64,000 nucleotides of DNA from Pseudomonas viridiflava (GTDB taxonomy: Bacteria > Pseudomonadota > Gammaproteobacteria > Pseudomonadales > Pseudomonadaceae). Position numbers and translations under genes: made by a program. The notes under the pieces were generated by a model that searched no databases, had not been told where the DNA came from, and saw nothing but the letters and a program-made list of their open reading frames with translations. The DNA is taken from assembly GCF_900601905.1 (NCBI RefSeq), contig NZ_UWFA01000449.1, forward strand, positions 186,001-250,000, read 5' to 3'. Below are positions 1 to 8,225 of the stretch, in pieces; positions within the stretch are counted from its first letter, which is position 1, and each line of letters starts with the position of its first letter.

Positions 1-153
1 ACGCAGTGACGTGCCGATATCCAGTGGCACGCCAACAAACGCGGCATCCAGCCCCGCAGCACTCTGCAGATGAGGCAGACGCATCATGGTGGCGATGCCG
101 GCAAAGCGCGGCATTTCGTTGCCGCCCAGTGGTTGGTGAAAAATCTTTTCCAC
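1..153 (-). CDS. Agmatinase/guanidinobutyrase-family ureohydrolase, N-terminal fragment
   Basis: Reading the minus strand from a GTG at 153 gives 51 codons that run off the left edge. The product starts VEKIFHQPLGGNEMPRF and continues with DAAFVGVPLDIGTSLR, typical of the N-terminus of bacterial ureohydrolases (agmatinase SpeB, guanidinobutyrase GbuA, guanidinopropionase GpuA). These manganese enzymes remove urea from guanidino compounds; the metal-binding motifs lie outside the window. A GAGG Shine-Dalgarno sits about 8 nt before the GTG. The divergent LysR gene at 416 matches the regulator-enzyme pairing of gbuR-gbuA and gpuR-gpuA in P. aeruginosa, so a guanidino-acid substrate is plausible, but the fragment cannot separate the subfamilies. 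Confidence 0.75.
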   Translation of the reverse strand, partial: MEKIFHQPLGGNEMPRFAGIATMMRLPHLQSAAGLDAAFVGVPLDIGTSLR

Positions 154-290
154 GGGATTGCCTCAACAATGGTTTCAGTAGGCCGATTCTGCGAAAGCGG
201 ACCGGGTGGAACAATCGCTGAGGCGAAATACTTAGTTCAGGAATTTCAGAACTAAAGGAGTTCTGGGCTAAGCTGCGGTGCGTTCCGGGC

Positions 291-380
291 TGTTGGAGCG
301 AGGCTTGCCCGCGAATCAGTCACCTCGGTGCATCAATCACACCGAATTGGCTTTCTTCGCGGGCAAGCCTCGCTCCAACA
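291..380. repeat. REPIN (paired REP palindromes)
   Basis: The 25-base unit at 291-315 (tgttggagcgaggcttgccc plus gcgaa) recurs inverted at 356-380, separated by about 40 bases. It lies between the divergent ureohydrolase and LysR genes. The same REP type recurs at 16134 and 56474 in this window. Confidence 0.85.
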
Positions 381-415
381 GATCCGGCAATAATACCTTT
401 GTAAGCCGACCCCCC

Positions 416-1309
416 ATGCCCAACGCCTTGCCCGATCTGAAACTGCTGCGGATTTTTGCCAGTGTGGTCCGCCACCAGGGGTTTGCCAGTGCGCAACAGG
501 AATTGAATCTGTCGACCTCTGCGATCAGCACCTATATGAGCCATCTCGAAGCCGGGTTGGGCATTGTGCTGTGCCATCGAGGGCGCGGCGGGTTCAGCCT
601 GACCAGCAAGGGCGAGCTGTTTCATCAGGAAACCCTGCGTCTGCTGGGCGAACTCGAAGGTTTTGAGCTGTACGCAGCGGCGCTGAAGGGCGAGTTGCGC
701 GGCACGCTGAACCTCGGGGTGCTGGACTCAACCGTCAGTGACCGGGCGCTGCCGTTCGCCGAGGTGATCGGCGCCTACAGCGCGGAACATCCGGCGGTGC
801 ACCTTCACCTGTCGGTAATGAGCCCCTACGAATTGCAACTTGGCGTGCTGGACAACCGTCTTGACCTGGCCATCGGCTCGTTTTCCACGCGCATGAACGG
901 CTTGCTCTATCAGCCGCTGTATCGCGAGCAGCACTGGCTGTATTGCAGCAATCGCCATGCGCTGTTCGCCGAGCGGCGCATTCCCGAGCCGGTGATCGCT
1001 CAGCAACGGATGGTCGGTCGGGGTTACTGGAGTCAGGCGGAACTGGCCCGACACGGGTTCAAACACAGCGCCGCCACCGTGGAAAGTATGGAAGCCCAAC
1101 TGATCCTAGTGCTGTCAGGCGCCTACATTGGCTATTTGCCCGAGCACTATGCGCAATCCTGGGTGGATTCCGGGCACTTGCGCGTGTTGCTGCCGGCGAC
1201 CTTCGGCTATCAGGCGCCGTTTTCCATGATCGTGCGCCGTGGGCGCAGCCGTGAGCCACTGATCCAGACCTTTCGTGATCTGCTCAAAGCGCAGCTGAAC
1301 CCAAGCTGA
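416..1309 (+). CDS. LysR-family transcriptional regulator
   Basis: A 297-residue LysR-type regulator. Residues about 8-65 form the winged helix-turn-helix (LKLLRIFASVVRHQGFASAQ, then a recognition helix around STSAISTYMSHLE). The rest is the usual periplasmic-binding-like effector domain, with strands such as GTLNLGVLDSTVSD and LDLAIGSFSTRMNG. The reading frame is open further upstream to 278, but that extension crosses a REPIN, so the ATG at 416 is preferred and gives the family's normal length. It is divergent from the ureohydrolase fragment, so it probably controls that gene in response to a guanidino compound (inference from neighbourhood, as for GbuR and GpuR). The next gene follows after 9 bases and may be co-transcribed. 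Confidence 0.85.
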   Translation: MPNALPDLKLLRIFASVVRHQGFASAQQELNLSTSAISTYMSHLEAGLGIVLCHRGRGGFSLTSKGELFHQETLRLLGELEGFELYAAALKGELRGTLNLGVLDSTVSDRALPFAEVIGAYSAEHPAVHLHLSVMSPYELQLGVLDNRLDLAIGSFSTRMNGLLYQPLYREQHWLYCSNRHALFAERRIPEPVIAQQRMVGRGYWSQAELARHGFKHSAATVESMEAQLILVLSGAYIGYLPEHYAQSWVDSGHLRVLLPATFGYQAPFSMIVRRGRSREPLIQTFRDLLKAQLNPS

Positions 1310-1318
1310 GGAGCCCCG

Positions 1319-1936
1319 ATGAGCAAGAGAGCCCGATGTGAACGCTGCCTGCGCCCGCAAAGCCACTGCCTGTGCGGGTTGATTCCGCAGCTTGATAGTC
1401 GTACTCGGGTGTTGATCCTGCAGCATCCTGGCGAGGTCAGTCATGCCTTGAATACCGGACGGCTGGCAGCACTGGGTTTGCGCAACGCGCAGTTACTGGT
1501 GGGCGAGGTGTTTGCAGATCTGCAGGCCGTACTGCATCCGCCCGGCTATCAGCCGCGGTTGTTGTTTCCGGGGGAGGGTGCGCAGCAGTTGGTGGTTGAT
1601 GAGGCGGATACATTGCCGACGCTGCTGGTGGTGCCTGATGGTACCTGGCGCAAGGCGCGCAAGCTGTTGCACCTCAACCCGCTGCTGGCTGCATTGCCAC
1701 GAGTGACGCTGGGCGAGGTGCCGGCCTCGCGCTACCGCTTGCGCAAGGCGCCGGGGCCGGATGCCTTATCGACGCTGGAGGCCATCACTCATGCCTTGCA
1801 GATTCTTGAAGCGCCTGAATCATTCGTGCCGTTACTGGCGCCTTTTGAAGCGCTCATAGACCAGCAGATCCAAGCCATGGGCAGCGATACTTACCAGCGC
1901 AACCACGTTGAACGCCTTGATAAGCGAACTGACTAA
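1319..1936 (+). CDS. DTW-domain tRNA-uridine aminocarboxypropyltransferase
   Basis: A 205-residue DTW-domain protein (TapT/TuaA, YfiP family). These enzymes use S-adenosylmethionine to add a 3-amino-3-carboxypropyl group to a uridine in tRNA (acp3U). The N-terminus carries the family's cysteine cluster CERCLRPQSHCLC, and the signature LLVVPDGTWRKARKLL contains the eponymous tryptophan motif near residue 105. An alanine/leucine-rich stretch around ILQHPGEVSHALNTGRLA is also typical. A GAGGAG Shine-Dalgarno precedes the ATG. It follows the LysR gene by 9 bases. Pseudomonas genomes usually carry more than one DTW gene, so the exact tRNA target cannot be assigned here. Confidence 0.85.
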   Translation: MSKRARCERCLRPQSHCLCGLIPQLDSRTRVLILQHPGEVSHALNTGRLAALGLRNAQLLVGEVFADLQAVLHPPGYQPRLLFPGEGAQQLVVDEADTLPTLLVVPDGTWRKARKLLHLNPLLAALPRVTLGEVPASRYRLRKAPGPDALSTLEAITHALQILEAPESFVPLLAPFEALIDQQIQAMGSDTYQRNHVERLDKRTD

Positions 1937-2033
1937 AACACTTTCATGTACTTTGTGTGTCCAGCTGTAACTGTGTCGAAAGCAGCGCTGGGCCTACACT
2001 GGCCATTCGCATTACCTGCCTCGGGAATTTTTC

Positions 2034-2996
2034 ATGCATATCTCTTCCGGCCGCTGGCTGTATGGCCTGTGTCTCGCGCTGGTGACAGCGTTTCTGTGGG
2101 GCATCCTGCCCGTCAAACTCAAGCAGGTATTGCAGGTCATGGACCCGGTAACGGTGACGTGGTTCAGGCTGTTGGTGTCCGGCACGCTGTTGTTCGTGTG
2201 GCTGGCCTGCAAGCGCCAATTGCCCAGCTTCAAGCAGCTGGGTACCAAAGGCAAAGGCCTGGTGGCGCTGGCGGTCTTTGGTCTGGTGGGCAATTACATT
2301 CTGTACCTGATCGGCTTGCAGATACTCAGCCCCGGCACGGCACAGTTGATCATTCAGGTTGGGCCGATCCTGTTGCTGGCAGGCAGCGTCTTTCTTTTCA
2401 AGGAGCGCTTCACGCTGGCCCAGGGTTTTGGCCTGCTGGTGCTTCTGGTGGGTTTCGGTCTGTTCTTCAATCAGCGTCTGGAAGAGCTGCTGACGTCCAT
2501 GAGCGAATACACCACCGGTGTGCTGATTGCCTTCCTGGCGGCGACAGTCTGGACGTTTTATGGCCTGAGCCAGAAGCAGTTGCTGACCGTGTGGAATTCC
2601 TTCCAGGTGATGATGGTGATTTACCTGTTCTGTGCCTTGGTGATCACCCCTTGGGCGCACCCGATGGAAGTGCTGCAGGTCAGTTCTCTGCAGGGCTGGC
2701 TGCTGCTGGCCTGTTGCCTGAATACGTTGGTGGCCTACGGCGCCTTTGCCGAGGCGCTGGCTCATTGGGAAGCGTCGCGGGTCAGTGCGACGCTGGCGCT
2801 GACGCCACTGGTGACATTTGCCACCGTGGCCATCGCCGCCTGGCTGTGGCCCGACTACGTGAAGGCCGAAGAAATCAACGCATTGGGTTACGGCGGGGCG
2901 ATTCTGGTCGTGGTGGGCTCGGCCGTCGTCGCGCTTGGCCCGTCATTGCTGGCTGGCCTGCGCGCTCGCAAGGCCAGGCTGGCAGGGCAAGTCTGA
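2034..2996 (+). CDS. EamA/DMT-superfamily permease
   Basis: A 320-residue inner-membrane protein with about ten hydrophobic segments arranged as two EamA repeats (first roughly residues 8-140, second roughly 155-290). The first helix ALVTAFLWGILPVKLKQVL has the tryptophan-glycine and proline pattern common in EamA repeats. Members of this superfamily export metabolites such as amino acids or drugs; the substrate here is unknown. It stands alone with a 97-base upstream gap. The minus-strand oxidoreductase gene converges from the other side, with 7 bases between stop codons. Confidence 0.85.
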   Translation: MHISSGRWLYGLCLALVTAFLWGILPVKLKQVLQVMDPVTVTWFRLLVSGTLLFVWLACKRQLPSFKQLGTKGKGLVALAVFGLVGNYILYLIGLQILSPGTAQLIIQVGPILLLAGSVFLFKERFTLAQGFGLLVLLVGFGLFFNQRLEELLTSMSEYTTGVLIAFLAATVWTFYGLSQKQLLTVWNSFQVMMVIYLFCALVITPWAHPMEVLQVSSLQGWLLLACCLNTLVAYGAFAEALAHWEASRVSATLALTPLVTFATVAIAAWLWPDYVKAEEINALGYGGAILVVVGSAVVALGPSLLAGLRARKARLAGQV

Positions 2997-3003
2997 GCGG
3001 TTT

Positions 3004-3618
3004 TCAGCGTTTGCCCAGTTGCCCGGCCTGCCTGAGCCACTGCTGACGCTGTTCTTCGGTTGACGTCTGCACGGGGGCGAACTCGGTCAGACGTTTGGTC
3101 TTGATGCCGCAGAAACCCAGCACCGTGCGCACCATTTGCCGATGCGCAGGTGCGCCATAAACCCAGCGAAAGTAGCGCGGCGGGGTGTCCATGGTCACCA
3201 GCAGTTCCGCCGTGCGCCCCTTGAGCAATTGGTTGGCGGGGCTTCTGCGGCCGTGGTTCTTGAAGGCGAAGCCGGGCAGTAATACGCGCTCCAGAAAACC
3301 ACTGAGCAAGCTCGGCAAGCCGCCCCACCAGACCGGATACACCAGCACCAGATGCTCGGCCCAATGGATTTCCCGTTGGGCTTCAAGCAGGTCATGTTCC
3401 AGGACCTGGCTTTGCTGGTAACCGTTATGCAGCACCGGATCGAAATCCAGCTCGCTCAGTTTCAGCATCCTCACCACATGGCCTTCGCCACGGGCGCCCT
3501 GAGCATAAGACTCGCCCAGGGCGTGACCGAGGCTGGCGCTTTTCGGCGTGCCGAAGATCATCAGGATGCGTTTGCCATCACCTTCCAGCCGTGTCGCGCC
3601 GTGCTTGGCATCAACCAT
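3004..3618 (-). CDS. NAD(P)H-dependent flavin oxidoreductase (flavodoxin-fold quinone reductase)
   Basis: A 204-residue flavodoxin-like protein. Residues from ILMIFGTPKSASLGHALGES form the FMN phosphate loop, and YPVWWGGLPSLLSGFLERVL is the diagnostic NAD(P)H-quinone-oxidoreductase motif (WdaB/KefF-like). Expected to reduce quinones or other electrophiles with two electrons in the cytoplasm. I chose the ATG at 3618, which overlaps the end of fumC by 8 bases; an alternative TTG at 3633 would extend it by five residues. The overlap implies translational coupling with fumC. The same pair (PA0853-PA0854) occurs in P. aeruginosa, as I recall. Confidence 0.82.
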   Translation of the reverse strand: MVDAKHGATRLEGDGKRILMIFGTPKSASLGHALGESYAQGARGEGHVVRMLKLSELDFDPVLHNGYQQSQVLEHDLLEAQREIHWAEHLVLVYPVWWGGLPSLLSGFLERVLLPGFAFKNHGRRSPANQLLKGRTAELLVTMDTPPRYFRWVYGAPAHRQMVRTVLGFCGIKTKRLTEFAPVQTSTEEQRQQWLRQAGQLGKR

Positions 3619-5005
3619 TACTGCCCGCCTCAAGCATGTTTTCCGGTCTGACCCAGGCGTCGAATTGCTCGTCCGTCAGGTAGCCCAGAGCCAGTGCGGC
3701 TTCACGCAGGGTGAGGCCTTCGGTGTAAGCCTTCTTAGCGATCTGTGCGGACTTGTCGTAGCCGATATGCGGGTTCAGCGCGGTGACCAGCATCAGGCCG
3801 CGCTCCAGGTGCTCGGCCATCTTCGCTGCGTCTGGCTCCATACCGGCGATGCAGTGTTCGTTGAAGTTGCTGCAGCCGTCGCCCAGCAACCGAATCGATT
3901 CGAGCAGGTTGTGAATGATCACCGGCTTGAACACGTTCAACTGCAAGTGCCCCTGGCTGGCGGCAAAACCAATGGTCACGTCGTTGCCCATCACCTGACA
4001 CGCCAGCATCGACAGCGCTTCGCATTGAGTCGGGTTGACCTTGCCGGGCATGATTGAGCTGCCCGGCTCGTTGGCCGGTAACTTGACTTCCGCCAGCCCA
4101 GCGCGCGGGCCCGAGCCCAGCAGGCGCAGGTCGTTGGCGATTTTCATCAGGGTCCCGGCGAGGGTTTTCAGCGCTCCGGACAACGCCATCAGCGGCTCAT
4201 GACCGGCCAGCGCGGCGAACTTGTTAGGCGCCGTGACAAACGGCAAGCCGGACAACGCCGCCAGCTCAGCGGCAACGGCTTCGGCAAACCCGTGAGGCGA
4301 GTTTAGCCCCGTACCGACTGCCGTGCCGCCTTGTGCCAGCTCGTAGACCGCGGGCAGGGTGGCGCGGATGGCTTTTTCGGCGTAGTCCAGCTGCGCAACA
4401 AAGCCCGACAGTTCCTGACCGAAGGTGATCGGCGTGGCGTCCATCATGTGCGTGCGGCCGGTTTTCACCAGTTTCATGTGCCGCGCCGATTGCTCGGCAA
4501 GGCCATTGGACAACTCGGCGATCGCGGGCAACAGATGCTCTTTCACTGCCTGCGCTGCCGCGATGTGCATGGCCGTCGGGAAGCAGTCGTTGGAGCTTTG
4601 CGAGCGGTTGACATGGTCATTGGGGTGCACGGGGGACTTGCCGCCACGGCCCTGACCGGCCAGCTCATTGGCGCGTCCGGCAATCACTTCGTTGACGTTC
4701 ATGTTGCTCTGAGTTCCGCTGCCGGTCTGCCAGACCACCAGCGGGAACTGCGCGTCATGATCGCCGGCCAGCACTTCATTGGCTGACTGCTCGATCAGCC
4801 GGGCGATATCGGCAGGCAAGTCGCCGTTGCGGTCATTGACCCTGGCGGCGGCCTTTTTGATCAGCGCCAGGGCATGCAGCACGGGCAGGGGCATGCGCTG
4901 ATCGCCAATCGCGAAATTGATCAGTGAACGTTGTGTCTGGGCACCCCAGTAAGCGTCTTCCGGGACTTCGATCGGGCCAAGGCTGTCGGTTTCAGTGCGG
5001 CTCAC
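3611..5005 (-). CDS. fumC: Fumarate hydratase class II
   Basis: A 464-residue class II fumarase, oxygen-stable and iron-free, interconverting fumarate and malate in the TCA cycle as a homotetramer. The family signature GSSIMPGKVNPTQCEA is present near residue 318, along with the active-site stretches SGTQSNMNVNEV (near residue 100), SQSSNDCFPTAMH and GRTHMMDATP. Length equals the family norm. The gene context (oxidoreductase downstream, DUF2059 and BolA genes divergent upstream) matches P. aeruginosa PA0854 (fumC2) rather than the fumC that lies beside sodA. The intergenic space to the divergent gene at 5177 (about 170 bases) should hold both promoters. Confidence 0.95.
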   Translation of the reverse strand: MSRTETDSLGPIEVPEDAYWGAQTQRSLINFAIGDQRMPLPVLHALALIKKAAARVNDRNGDLPADIARLIEQSANEVLAGDHDAQFPLVVWQTGSGTQSNMNVNEVIAGRANELAGQGRGGKSPVHPNDHVNRSQSSNDCFPTAMHIAAAQAVKEHLLPAIAELSNGLAEQSARHMKLVKTGRTHMMDATPITFGQELSGFVAQLDYAEKAIRATLPAVYELAQGGTAVGTGLNSPHGFAEAVAAELAALSGLPFVTAPNKFAALAGHEPLMALSGALKTLAGTLMKIANDLRLLGSGPRAGLAEVKLPANEPGSSIMPGKVNPTQCEALSMLACQVMGNDVTIGFAASQGHLQLNVFKPVIIHNLLESIRLLGDGCSNFNEHCIAGMEPDAAKMAEHLERGLMLVTALNPHIGYDKSAQIAKKAYTEGLTLREAALALGYLTDEQFDAWVRPENMLEAGSNG

Positions 5006-5176
5006 TGGGCTAGCTCCTTTGAGGGTTGTACGCGCATGTTAGGCCCTCTCATCCGGGAAGGGTTCCCCCGGCGGCGGATTTAACCGCTCGGCGTGTCAGG
5101 GGTTGAGGCCGACGCAACGTTAAGCGCAGAATGGTCGGCCTTGGGGTTCTGCCTCGCCTGCTAGAAAGGAAATTCG

Positions 5177-5707
5177 ATGACCCGTCTTCGCGCCATCTGT
5201 ACTGCGGCTGTTCTGGTATGCGCCAGCGGCCAGGTTCTTGCCGATACCGCCAGCCACAATGCCAGCGCTGAAACGTTCCTGAAGCTGGCTCACGCCGATA
5301 AGCTGGGCACCCCGGTGTACATGCAAGTACAACAGATGTTTGCCCAGCGCTTCGCCGAAACCAAAGCGCCAGAGTCGAAAAAAGCCCTGCTGGAAACCTA
5401 TCAGGCCAAAGCCAACGCCGCGCTGGATCAATCCATCGGCTGGAACAAGCTCAAGCCCGATATGGTCAAGCTGTACACCGCCAACTTCTCGGAAAGCGAG
5501 CTCAAGGACCTGGTTGCGTTCTACCAGTCCCCATTGGGCAAGAAAGTCCTGACCAAGATGCCTGAGCTGACTCAGCAATCGGCGCAGCTGACCCAGGGCA
5601 AGCTGGAAACAGCGGTCCCGGTGGTCAACAAGCTGCTGGCCGACATGACTGCCGAGCTGGATCCGTCGAAGAAAGCTGCTGCGCCAGCTCCTACCAAAAA
5701 GCCCTGA
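5177..5707 (+). CDS. DUF2059-domain periplasmic protein
   Basis: A 176-residue exported protein of unknown function. The first 22 residues form a signal peptide ending at the likely cleavage site VLA-DT. The body is a DUF2059 helical domain, with TANFSESELKDLVAFYQSPLGKK as its most recognisable segment. The tail is rich in lysine, alanine and proline. A strong AAGGAAA Shine-Dalgarno lies just before the ATG. It sits 15 bases upstream of bolA and divergent from fumC, the arrangement I recall for PA0855. No catalytic residues are apparent. Confidence 0.85.
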   Translation: MTRLRAICTAAVLVCASGQVLADTASHNASAETFLKLAHADKLGTPVYMQVQQMFAQRFAETKAPESKKALLETYQAKANAALDQSIGWNKLKPDMVKLYTANFSESELKDLVAFYQSPLGKKVLTKMPELTQQSAQLTQGKLETAVPVVNKLLADMTAELDPSKKAAAPAPTKKP

Positions 5708-5722
5708 TAAGCGAAGCCCGTC

Positions 5723-6016
5723 ATGACCATGCAAACGCGAATCGAGTCAGCACTGGCTGTGTTTCAACCGCTGCATCTGCAGGTGCTTGATGAGAGTCAT
5801 ATGCACAGTCGTGGGGAGCAGACGCATTACAAGGCGGTGGTGGTGAGTGATCAGTTCGAGGGGCTCAACGCGGTCAAGCGGCACCAGAAGGTCTACGGCA
5901 TTCTGGGCGGTTTGATGGGTGAGTTTCATGCGCTGGCGTTGCATACCTATACCCCGGTTGAGTGGGCGAAAACTGGCGCTGCGCCGGTTTCGCCGACTTG
6001 TGCTGGGGGGGAGTGA
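5723..6016 (+). CDS. bolA: BolA-family protein
   Basis: A 97-residue BolA protein. The class II KH-like fold is evident from LQVLDESHMHSRGEQTHYKA, then VKRHQKVYGILG and FHALALHTYTPVEW, which contains the invariant histidine used with monothiol glutaredoxins to coordinate a [2Fe-2S] cluster. BolA proteins act in iron-sulfur trafficking and can bind DNA and influence morphology and biofilm. Sequence resembles E. coli BolA more than IbaG. The ATG at 5723 is used; a second ATG two codons later is equally possible. It is likely co-transcribed with the DUF2059 gene. Confidence 0.88.
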   Translation: MTMQTRIESALAVFQPLHLQVLDESHMHSRGEQTHYKAVVVSDQFEGLNAVKRHQKVYGILGGLMGEFHALALHTYTPVEWAKTGAAPVSPTCAGGE

Positions 6017-6484
6017 TTGGAGGCTTAATGGCTGTAGTTCCGAGTACATATCCATTAGCGATGTGTATTTGAATTATGGTTCCGCCCTTACGGCGCCTCA
6101 CTTTTGAAAAGCGCAAAAGTAAGCAAAACGCTCTTGCCCCACCACTCGGTCCCTCGCCTAGGCTCGGCATGCCCGTAATCCGACATTGATTCGGCGGGCC
6201 GCCGCAAAGGGCCATCCCTGGCCCAGTGCGGCTAAACCGGCATCCCTGCCGGTTTGCACCGCCGAATCAATATCGAATTACGGCCAGCGTGGTTTGACGG
6301 GGCGCTTAAGATCAAAAGCGCGCGAGGCGGCCTGATAGCCGACCTGTTTCTCGCGTGATCCTGCCGGGCTATCTTCATCGTCTGTGGTATTGCCTTCGCG
6401 AATGAATTCGCTCTCATCAAACACGAAATAACCGCTTGAATTGAAATGCTTTTCTGTGGAGGTGCCCACGTAGTCCGGTCGCCG

Positions 6485-6644
6485 CGCTGTCGCGCAGCAA
6501 ACACGAGACCCGTGGGAGCGAGCTTGCTCGCGAAGGCAATATTCCTGCCTTCAGAAATGCATGCCGATGTCCCGGCCTCTTCGCGAGCAAGGTGGAGCGC
6601 CACCCCGGTGCTCCCACAGGTCTCGTGTTTGCTGCGCGACAGCG
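6485..6644. repeat. Nested palindrome containing a REP pair
   Basis: The 26-base sequence at 6485-6510 is exactly reverse-complemented at 6619-6644. Inside it, a gtgggagcgagcttgctcgc REP unit starts at 6512 and its degenerate inverted partner ends near 6618. It sits at the centre of the long inverted-repeat element. Confidence 0.8.
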
Positions 6645-6700
6645 CTTGGACAGGGACACCGCGGAATCTCCCACGGACTCAACGGCGTGCACAATTCTTT

Positions 6701-6760
6701 GTAGGAGCTGCCGAAGGCTGCGAATCGGTAGCCGCCTTCGCAGCCTTCGGCAGCTCCTAC
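6701..6760. repeat. Perfect 24-base inverted repeat (REP, gccgaaggctgcg type)
   Basis: gtaggagctgccgaaggctg followed by cgaa at 6701-6724 is exactly reverse-complemented at 6737-6760 around a 12-base loop. The same REP type recurs at 23473 and 52916. Confidence 0.85.
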
Positions 6761-7232
6761 CTCAATTCACGTAGCGCCAACCATCGCCGCCTTTGATCTT
6801 GATCTGCTGTTGATTTGGCTTTTGATCTTAAGCGCCCCGTCAAACCACGCTGGCCGAACGCGGGCCTTGAACCGTGGGCAACCCGGCAGGACGCCGGGTT
6901 AGCCGCGCTGGGCCAGGGATGGCCCTTCGCGGCGGCCCACGGTTCAAGGTCTGCGGTCGGGTACACCGAGCCTAGGCGAGGTGCCGAGTGGTGGGGCAAG
7001 AGCCTTTTGCTTACTTTTGGGCTCCTTTCAAAAGTGAGGCGCCGTAAGGGCGCAACCAATAGCGGCCGTTACCGCAGCAACGGATATGTACACAAAAAAG
7101 GCGAAGTCCAACGCCCTTATCCCCACCCCCCATTTTTGCTAGAATCCGCCCCGCGCCGAACACCCGGCGCATTTCTATCGAATTCCCAACATCCGGTAGG
7201 CCCTTTGCGAGGGTCGCCACCTGGAGATATAC

Positions 7233-8222
7233 ATGACCCAACAGCCGATCAATCAACCGATCGTCGTAGCGGCGCTATACAAATTCGTCACCCTCAGCGA
7301 CTACGTCGAGCTGCGCGAGCCACTGCTTCAGGCCATGGTCGACAACGGCATCAAAGGCACCTTGCTGATCGCCGACGAAGGCATCAACGGCACCGTCTCG
7401 GGCAGCCGCGAAGGCATCGACGGGTTGCTCGCCTGGCTGAAAAAAGACCCGCGCATGATCGACATCGATCACAAGGAATCGTACTGCGACGAGCAGCCGT
7501 TCTACCGCACCAAGGTCAAACTCAAAAAAGAAATCGTCACCCTGGGCGTCGAAGGCGTCGACCCGAACAAGGCCGTCGGTACCTATGTCGATCCCAAAGA
7601 CTGGAACGCCATCATCAGCGATCCGGAAGTGCTGGTGATCGACACCCGTAACGATTACGAGGTCTCGATTGGCACCTTTGAAGGCGCCATCGATCCCAAG
7701 ACCACGGCGTTTCGTGAGTTTCCGGAATACGTCAAAGCCAACTTCAACCCCGACGTACACAAGAAAGTCGCCATGTTCTGCACTGGCGGAATCCGCTGCG
7801 AAAAAGCCTCCAGCTTCATGTTGAGCGAAGGCTACGGCGAGGTTTTCCACCTAAAGGGCGGGATTCTCAAGTACCTGGAAGAAGTGCCCCAGGACGAAAG
7901 CCTGTGGCGCGGCGATTGTTTTGTGTTCGATAACCGGGTCACGGTGCGTCACGACCTGACCGAGGGCGACTACGATCAATGCCATGCGTGCCGCACGCCG
8001 ATCAGCGCCGAAGACCGCGCCAGCGAACATTACACCCCAGGCGTCAGCTGCCCGCATTGCTGGGACAGCCTGAGCGAGAAGACTCGCCGCAGCGCGATTG
8101 ATCGGCAAAAGCAGATCGACCTCGCCAAGGCGCGTAACCAGCCGCACCCGATTGGTCGCAACTATCGGTTGGAAGATCGCTTGGAAAACACCGTGCAAAC
8201 CCACCAGCCAGACGAGGCCTGA
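7233..8222 (+). CDS. trhO: tRNA uridine(34) hydroxylase
   Basis: A 329-residue rhodanese-family protein (formerly YceA). TrhO carries out oxygen-dependent hydroxylation of U34 in several tRNAs, the first step toward cmo5U/mcmo5U. The N-terminal ferredoxin-like region includes LLIADEGINGTVSG. The rhodanese domain follows at roughly residues 125-220, with VIDTRNDYEVSIGTFEGA and the catalytic loop CTGGIRCEKASSF. A C-terminal CxxC pair (CHACRTPIS and CPHCWD) is a likely zinc site. An AGGAG-like Shine-Dalgarno (ctggagat) precedes the ATG. The DsbA-family gene follows after 3 bases, so they share a transcript. Confidence 0.93.
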   Translation: MTQQPINQPIVVAALYKFVTLSDYVELREPLLQAMVDNGIKGTLLIADEGINGTVSGSREGIDGLLAWLKKDPRMIDIDHKESYCDEQPFYRTKVKLKKEIVTLGVEGVDPNKAVGTYVDPKDWNAIISDPEVLVIDTRNDYEVSIGTFEGAIDPKTTAFREFPEYVKANFNPDVHKKVAMFCTGGIRCEKASSFMLSEGYGEVFHLKGGILKYLEEVPQDESLWRGDCFVFDNRVTVRHDLTEGDYDQCHACRTPISAEDRASEHYTPGVSCPHCWDSLSEKTRRSAIDRQKQIDLAKARNQPHPIGRNYRLEDRLENTVQTHQPDEA

Positions 8223-8225
8223 CCC

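Larger units (their letters stand above)
6044..7091. repeat. Long inverted-repeat intergenic element with nested palindromes
   Basis: Two arms of about 240 bases, 6078-6319 and 6818-7056, are imperfect reverse complements (for example ggcgcttaagatcaaaagc at 6301 against its exact complement at 6818). The outermost matching blocks are gtacatatcc at 6044 and ggatatgtac at 7082. Between the arms lie two further palindromes. I see no convincing coding gene inside; the open frames are by-products of the GC-rich repeat. Elements of this type are scattered in P. fluorescens-group genomes, as I recall. It fills the 1.2-kb gap between bolA and trhO. Confidence 0.8.

Noticed and set aside
3611..3633. 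TTG start at 3633 for the flavin oxidoreductase
   Set aside because: It would lengthen the overlap with fumC and add residues before the usual family start; the ATG at 3618 suffices.
6815..7651. A 278-codon plus-strand open frame in the inverted-repeat element
   Set aside because: It begins inside the repeat arm and runs into trhO in the wrong frame; low-complexity arginine-rich translation.
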